The position numbers and the translations under genes were made by a program. From Marivibrio halodurans (GTDB lineage: Bacteria; Pseudomonadota; Alphaproteobacteria; UBA8366; Aestuariispiraceae), in the NCBI RefSeq assembly GCF_017963645.1, contig NZ_JAGMWN010000001.1, forward strand, positions 806,001 through 870,000: 64,000 nucleotides of DNA, read 5' to 3'. Shown in pieces: positions 59,378 through 64,000 of this stretch. Within the stretch, counting starts at the first letter, position 1. Every line of letters begins with the position of its first letter. The notes beneath the pieces are model-generated. The model saw nothing but the letters and a program-made list of their open reading frames with translations, made no database searches and was not told the origin of the DNA.

Positions 59378-62236
59378 TTAGCCGAGCATCCGGTTCCACC
59401 AGCCCTTTCGCTTCGGCCGGTCTTCCTTCTTCTCGCTGCCGTCGGAGACGATGTACTGCTCCATCGGATCAGAAGCCGCATCCTTTTCGGAAGCGGGCTC
59501 CCGGGTGGAATCGGGGCCGGCCTCGGGAGTAGCCTCGGGAGCCGGAGCGACAGGTTCGGCCTCGGCCTCCGAAGGCGGCGTGGAGTCGGGTGATGAATCG
59601 GCGACCTGATCGTCCGTGGCGCCGACATCCCCCGCCTGTTCGGCGGCGGGCGCCGGTTCCGGCTTCGCGGCGGGCGCCTTCTTGCGCGCACGGGCTCGTT
59701 TCGCCTTCGCCTTTCCCTTCGCCTTCTTGGCGGCGGGTTCCGGTGCGTCGGCGACCGCGGCATCATCGGAGATTCCCTCGGACGCGCCGTCTCCCTCGGA
59801 ACCGTCTCCTGACGAACCGTTCTTCTCGGCAGCGGGCTCGGCAGCCGCATCGGACGGGGCCGCCTTGCGGGATCGGCGACGGCGGGGTTTCGGCGCCTCC
59901 TCGGAAGCGGCGGTGAGCGCATCCCCGTTCTCTTCGGTTCCCGCGCCAGGCGTACCCACGGCCATGCCATCAGGCGGAGCGGCCCCATCGCCCGCGGCCT
60001 GGGTATCGGCATCCGTCCCGGCCACTTCCTCGCCCTCGGGTTTCGTGGCGGCGCGGCGTCCGCGCGGCCGCTTGGCGCGCGCCTTGCGCGGCTTCGGCCT
60101 TTCCTCGGACTCGCCGGCGGACTCGCTGTCCTCGCGCGGTTCGATCGACTCCGGCGTCTTGGATTCCTCCGTCACATGACTGACGGGCTCCTCACTCGCG
60201 GAGTCATCCCGCTCCATGGCATCGTCCCGGTCCGCGGCGTCGTACCGGTCCGCGCCTTCATCACCGCCGGTTTCCGAGTCCTGACGCTGATCCCCGTCCT
60301 CCGGGCGCCGGTTGCGACGACGGCCACCGCGACGGCCGCGCTTACGGCGGCGACGGCCGCGATCGCCGCCATCCTCGTCCGAAGCGCTTTCACCCCCGCC
60401 GCCACCGGAGCCGGTGTCGTCGGAATCCTCTTCCTGCGCCGCGACGGCATTGTCGTTGGAATCGCGTTGATCGCGCTCCTCCTCCTCGCGGCCGGAGCGG
60501 CGGCGGCCACCCCGTCGGGGCCGGCGTCGCCCGCCCCCTTCGTCGCCGCCGACGGGTTGCTCCCGGCTTTCCTCGACCGGATGCTCCGGGGCGTCGTCGT
60601 CCTCGCTTGCCGTGCGGGTGAGTTCGTATTTCGGCGGCAGCAGATCGGAATCGGCCTCGATCGTGACGCGCATGCCGAACTGCTGCTCCATCTCCGTCAT
60701 GCTGGCGCGCTTGTGATTCAGGATATAGAGGGCGACATCGACCGGCACCCGCGCCTTCACGATGGCGGAGCGGCGGCGGAGCCCCTCCTCCTCGATGGCG
60801 CGTAGACAGATCAGGGCCGCCGTCTCGGTGGAGGCGATATAGCCGACACCGCCGCAGGTCGGGCAGGGCTGACTCATTGCCTCGATCAGGCTGGGCCGCA
60901 GACGCTGGCGCGACATTTCCATCAGGCCGAAGGCACTGATCCGCCCAACCTGGATGCGCGCGCGGTCCCGCCGCAGGCTTTCCTTCAACTTGCGTTCGAC
61001 CTGACCGATATTGCGACCGTCGTCCATATCGATGAAATCGATGACGATCAGGCCGGCCAGATCGCGCAGACGGAGTTGACGGGCGACCTCTTCCGCCGCC
61101 TCCAGATTGGTCTTGAGCGCCGTCTCCTCGATATGCCGCTCACGCGTGGCGCGGCCGGAGTTGACGTCGATGGCGACCAGCGCCTCCGTCTGGTGGATGA
61201 CGATCGTCCCTCCGGAACGCAACTGCACCTGGGGATCGTGGATCTGGGCCAGTTGCTGTTCCACCTGATAGCGGTGGAAGAGCGGAATGCCCTGATCGTC
61301 CTTATAACGCTGCACCTTCTTGGCGTGGCTCGGCACCAGCGCCTTCATGAAGTCCTTGGCGGTCTTGTAGGCCTCCTCGCCCGAGACCAGGACTTCCTCG
61401 ATATCCTTGGAATAGAGATCGCGAATTGACCGCTTGATCAGATTCGCTTCCTCATGGATCAGTGCCGGCGCGGTCGATTGCAGCGTCTTCTGCCGGATAT
61501 CGTCCCACAGCTTCAGGATATATTCGAAGTCGCGCTTGATCTCGGCCTTCGAGCGCTCGGCCCCCGCCGTGCGCAGGATGACGGCCATGCCCTCCGGCGT
61601 TTCCAGCTCCGACATCACGGTCTTGAGCCGCTTGCGATCCTGGGCGTTCGCGATCTTGCGGCTGACGCCACCGCCACGCGAAGTGTTCGGCATCAGCACG
61701 CAATAACGTCCGGCGAGGCTGAGATAGGTGGTGAGCGCGGCCCCCTTGTTGCCGCGCTCTTCCTTCACGACCTGCACCAGCATGACCTGCCGGCGCTTGA
61801 TCACCTCCTGGATCTTGTATTGCCGCTTCAGACGGGGGCGGCGGCGCTGGGCCTCTTCGACGGCTTCGTCCACCGCCTCGGCGCCCCCCATGTCCTCGAC
61901 CGGCTCACCGTCGGCGCCGCGCGCCTCGTCGTCACCGTGGTCCTCGTCGCCGTTATGGTGCTCCTCCACCAAATCCTCACGGTCGGAGACCGGGATCCGG
62001 TAGTAGTCCGGGTGAATTTCCCCGAAGGCGAGGAAACCGTGCCGATTGCCGCCATATTCCACGAACGCGGCCTGCAGCGAAGGTTCAACCCGCGTTACCT
62101 TCGCGAGATAGATATTCCCCTTCAGTTGCGCCTTGGTCGTGGTCTCGTAGTCGAATTCCTCAAGCTTGTTACCGTTGACGACCGTGACCCGGGTCTCCTC
62201 CGGGTGGGTCGCGTCTATCAACATTCTGCGCGTCAT
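59378..62236 (-). CDS. rne: Ribonuclease E
   Basis: 952 residues from ATG 62236 (MTRRMLIDATHPEETRVTVV). Central RNA-processing endonuclease and scaffold of the degradosome. The S1 domain holds a long acidic insertion (HHNGDEDHGDDEARGADGEP, about residues 95-130). The catalytic Asp residues are in VAIDVNSGRATRERHIEETA and LIVIDFIDMDDGRNIGQVER. The zinc-link Cys pair is in QPCPTCGGVGYI. The C-terminal 400 residues are Arg/Glu/Ala-rich and disordered, and the last residues KGWWNRMLG resemble a short binding motif. A 1.26 kb gene-free stretch lies upstream, where autoregulatory leader RNA may be. Confidence 0.96.
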   Translation of the reverse strand: MTRRMLIDATHPEETRVTVVNGNKLEEFDYETTTKAQLKGNIYLAKVTRVEPSLQAAFVEYGGNRHGFLAFGEIHPDYYRIPVSDREDLVEEHHNGDEDHGDDEARGADGEPVEDMGGAEAVDEAVEEAQRRRPRLKRQYKIQEVIKRRQVMLVQVVKEERGNKGAALTTYLSLAGRYCVLMPNTSRGGGVSRKIANAQDRKRLKTVMSELETPEGMAVILRTAGAERSKAEIKRDFEYILKLWDDIRQKTLQSTAPALIHEEANLIKRSIRDLYSKDIEEVLVSGEEAYKTAKDFMKALVPSHAKKVQRYKDDQGIPLFHRYQVEQQLAQIHDPQVQLRSGGTIVIHQTEALVAIDVNSGRATRERHIEETALKTNLEAAEEVARQLRLRDLAGLIVIDFIDMDDGRNIGQVERKLKESLRRDRARIQVGRISAFGLMEMSRQRLRPSLIEAMSQPCPTCGGVGYIASTETAALICLRAIEEEGLRRRSAIVKARVPVDVALYILNHKRASMTEMEQQFGMRVTIEADSDLLPPKYELTRTASEDDDAPEHPVEESREQPVGGDEGGGRRRPRRGGRRRSGREEEERDQRDSNDNAVAAQEEDSDDTGSGGGGGESASDEDGGDRGRRRRKRGRRGGRRRNRRPEDGDQRQDSETGGDEGADRYDAADRDDAMERDDSASEEPVSHVTEESKTPESIEPREDSESAGESEERPKPRKARAKRPRGRRAATKPEGEEVAGTDADTQAAGDGAAPPDGMAVGTPGAGTEENGDALTAASEEAPKPRRRRSRKAAPSDAAAEPAAEKNGSSGDGSEGDGASEGISDDAAVADAPEPAAKKAKGKAKAKRARARKKAPAAKPEPAPAAEQAGDVGATDDQVADSSPDSTPPSEAEAEPVAPAPEATPEAGPDSTREPASEKDAASDPMEQYIVSDGSEKKEDRPKRKGWWNRMLG

Positions 62237-63497
62237 TAACTCCGTCCTCTGGCCCCCTGCGGACACGCGCGAACGCGCCGACATGGAGGCCGTTTCTCTG
62301 CGCGAGGCCGCTCGCCGACGGCACGCGCGCCGCGCCGCGCCGGGAAGGCGCGACGGCGTTGCGGCTCGTCGTTCGGCGAAGGCGCACGTCCGGATCGACC
62401 GAATGCCCGGGGGCGTCGGTCATCGGGAACGGCATGCGGCTCGCAATTGGCATTGCTTCAATCAGCCCAATTCAGGACGGGCCGCACGGATGGCGGGGGT
62501 TCCGCGGAAAACGGTCGAACGGACCGGGACCGCGCGCGTCAACGCCCGGCGCCGGATCCAAGGGCGCCCCATGGTCCCAATGGGACCCGGACCCCCGATG
62601 GTTCGGACATCGGTCGGGCCGCCAGTGGGGCGCCCAACCCGCCGAATTCCGTGTCGATCGCAACCGCGGCCCAAACCGGCCGGACGGTCCGACTCATCGT
62701 CTTCGTCATGTCGCCTCCGAGCCCGGAACGCCCGCGCGTCCCGTACGCGCCCGGTGGCGAAAACCATGGGCATCCCGACCGGCAGCGCCGCCCGAACCAC
62801 CCTGCCCTTGCGCGCCATCCTCGAAGGCGCCGCGCGGGCCGAAATCCCCCTCGTCCGCGACACGGTCGAACGAACCCGTTCCCCCGATCCCGAACGCGCC
62901 AAGCCGGCCTTTGGCCGGCCGGCCCAGGAAACGACATAGCGCTCCCCTCGCCCTGTCGTCCCCGTTCGGCCGACCATCCGGCCGGCCCCGTCCGTCACGT
63001 CCGGACGGCAAGCATCCGGAACGGCACGCGCCACCTGCGAAGCGTCCGGACGGTTTCCCATCCGGCGGCGCCGCCGCACCGCGTCCCCACTCGATCATGC
63101 GCTCGACGACGCCGTGTGCTCGATCGACAAATCGACCAATCGCTCGGCCGGATTCAGGGGGGCGGAACGTCGCGCCATGCGCGCCAACCCGTCGCGAGCC
63201 CCATGCGCATCCGGCGACGCGGTTCCCCACAAGGATGGTGCCCTTGGGCGAATCCCCGCCGACCGGCGGGCACGGAGTCCGTGCGGTCGTACTGTAATCG
63301 TTTGCGGGCGGCCGATACAAATGATTTCATTGGCCCCCATCCGCATATCCGGTTATCGCCTCCGACGCGCTTGGGAAAGCGCCGGGGGAACCTATATCGC
63401 GCGCCACGCGCCGGATTCGCTTCGGATGCGATCGCCTTTGATCGATGCCGGCAAATCTGCCATATATCTAGTGTTTGAATTGGGAACGCGACGCAAG
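62237..63497. other. Long gene-free region upstream of rne
   Basis: About 1.26 kb between the divergent rne and amidase genes. Several long open frames exist on both strands, but they overlap each other, are Arg/Pro/Gly-rich and show no family features, as expected by chance in GC-rich DNA. The section 62250-63300 is very GC-rich with many TCCGGA-type palindromes, including two copies of CGTCCGGACGG (62998-63008, 63043-63053), each followed by ATCCGG. The section near 63290-63480 is less GC-rich and likely holds promoters. A long rne leader with regulatory structure, as known in E. coli, is the most likely content. Confidence 0.45.
63438..63466 (+). promoter_or_regulatory. Possible promoter of the AMIN amidase gene
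   Basis: TTGATC (63438-63443), 17-base spacer, CATATA (63461-63466), in one of the few AT-rich places of the region. The start of transcription would be near 63474, leaving a leader of about 25 bases before the ATG at 63498. This also argues against the in-frame GTG at 63471 as start. Confidence 0.4.
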
Positions 63498-64000
63498 ATG
63501 TTCTGGTCACGCCCCTTCCTCCTCCATCCTGGCGCCGGACGCGTCCGGTCGGTTCCGCGCGTCCGGGCGACTCTCGCCCTAATCGTGGGCGCCCTGCTCG
63601 CGGGTATGGCAGGCATGTCGACGCCGGGGCTCGCCCAGACGATCGTCGATGTGCGCACCGGCGTGCATGCCGACAAGACCCGTTTCGTCATCGAGCTAGA
63701 CCAGGCGCAGCCCTACCGCGCCTTCGTCCTGACCGATCCCGACCGGGCCGTGATCGATTTGCCGGATGTGAAATGGTCGGGCGAGCCGGCGCACGAGGTG
63801 GGCGGCGTCGGGCTCGTCGGCAATCTTCGGTACGGCCTGTTCCGGCCCGGCATCTCGCGCGTGGTCATCGACCTCGAGGGCCCGGCGACCATCGCCAATC
63901 ATTTCGCGCTCGACGCTGGCGGCGGCTCCGGTCCGCGGATCGTGGTGGATCTACGGTCGGCGACGGCCAGCGAGGTGGCGAGCGCGAAACCCGTCGAATC
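63498..64000 (+). CDS. amiC: N-acetylmuramoyl-L-alanine amidase, AMIN-domain part (cut by window edge)
   Basis: About 167 codons visible. An N-terminal signal peptide (ATLALIVGALLAGMAGMSTP ending GLAQ) is followed by an AMIN domain: IVDVRTGVHADKTRFVIELD, then ISRVVIDLEGPATI and IVVDLRSA. AMIN domains target amidases to the septum. The catalytic Amidase_3 part is beyond the window. In many alphaproteobacteria such a gene follows rne divergently and precedes a penicillin-binding protein gene, supporting the call. The name amiC is a family-level label. Confidence 0.8.
   Translation, partial: MFWSRPFLLHPGAGRVRSVPRVRATLALIVGALLAGMAGMSTPGLAQTIVDVRTGVHADKTRFVIELDQAQPYRAFVLTDPDRAVIDLPDVKWSGEPAHEVGGVGLVGNLRYGLFRPGISRVVIDLEGPATIANHFALDAGGGSGPRIVVDLRSATASEVASAKPVE

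Noticed and set aside
62359-63478. Long open frames of 300-340 codons on the plus strand upstream of the amidase
   Set aside because: They overlap one another in different frames, are Arg/Pro/Gly-rich, have no motifs and are typical chance frames in GC-rich DNA.

Overview
The window is about 64 kb of GC-rich DNA from an alphaproteobacterium, most likely of the Rhodospirillales or a related non-Caulobacter order. The pointers are FlaF and FlbT beside the flagellin, an FlbD-type sigma-54 activator encoded with fliF/fliG/fliN, an HdaA protein carrying a clamp-binding QLPLDL motif, the long-tailed RNase E, and the block purN-purM-DUF2066-hdaA...ppk-ppx-rnd-aspS. No rRNA, tRNA, CRISPR array, prophage or insertion sequence was recognised. 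The order-level placement is an inference from gene content only.

Layout. 1-2863 (minus): argC-murI (murI cut by the window edge), a GNAT acetyltransferase and a small DUF2061 membrane protein. 2969-13569 (minus): eight genes forming a flagellin-glycosylation island. In transcription order these are a TPR/OGT-like FlmG-type transferase, a Maf-type transferase, a NeuB/PseI/LegI-family nonulosonate synthase, an AsnB-type amidotransferase, a WbpG/PseA-type N-acetyl sugar amidotransferase, a formyltransferase, a SAM methyltransferase and a GNAT acetyltransferase. 13893-38053: the flagellar region, with flagellin (minus), flgL, flaF, a second formyltransferase, flbT (minus), flaG, fliK, flgD, flgE, then fliF, fliG, fliH, fliN, motA, flbD, flhA, flhF, flhG, a FliK-like gene, a small QueF-like gene and a diguanylate cyclase. 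38150-64000: housekeeping genes, namely sodB, aspS, rnd, an M23 peptidase, a polyphosphate set (ppx, ppk, a SixA-like phosphatase, CYTH-CHAD), an SDR, hdaA, DUF2066, purM, purN, a 47-residue membrane protein, ndk, an ABC-F ATPase, YHS and FecR proteins, rne, and the start of an AMIN-domain amidase.

How it fits together. The flagellar part looks like the Caulobacter hierarchy. A CtrA-like box overlaps a possible promoter for flaF. Sigma-54 promoters with correct -24/-12 spacing lie before flgL and fliK, the latter with an exact IHF consensus just upstream, and the window encodes the likely activator FlbD. FlaF and FlbT would control flagellin at the RNA level. The glycosylation island would build a nine-carbon acidic sugar and modify flagellin with it.

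Most interesting points: both known kinds of flagellin nonulosonate transferase (Maf and FlmG/OGT-like) in one operon; two formyltransferases, one placed between flaF and flbT; an FlbD whose receiver has lost most of its phosphorylation pocket and whose sigma-54 loop reads GAFSGA; a QueF-like fold protein without the catalytic Cys, coupled to a second FliK-like gene; a structured, terminator-ended non-coding stretch upstream of fliF; and a 1.26 kb gene-free region upstream of rne.
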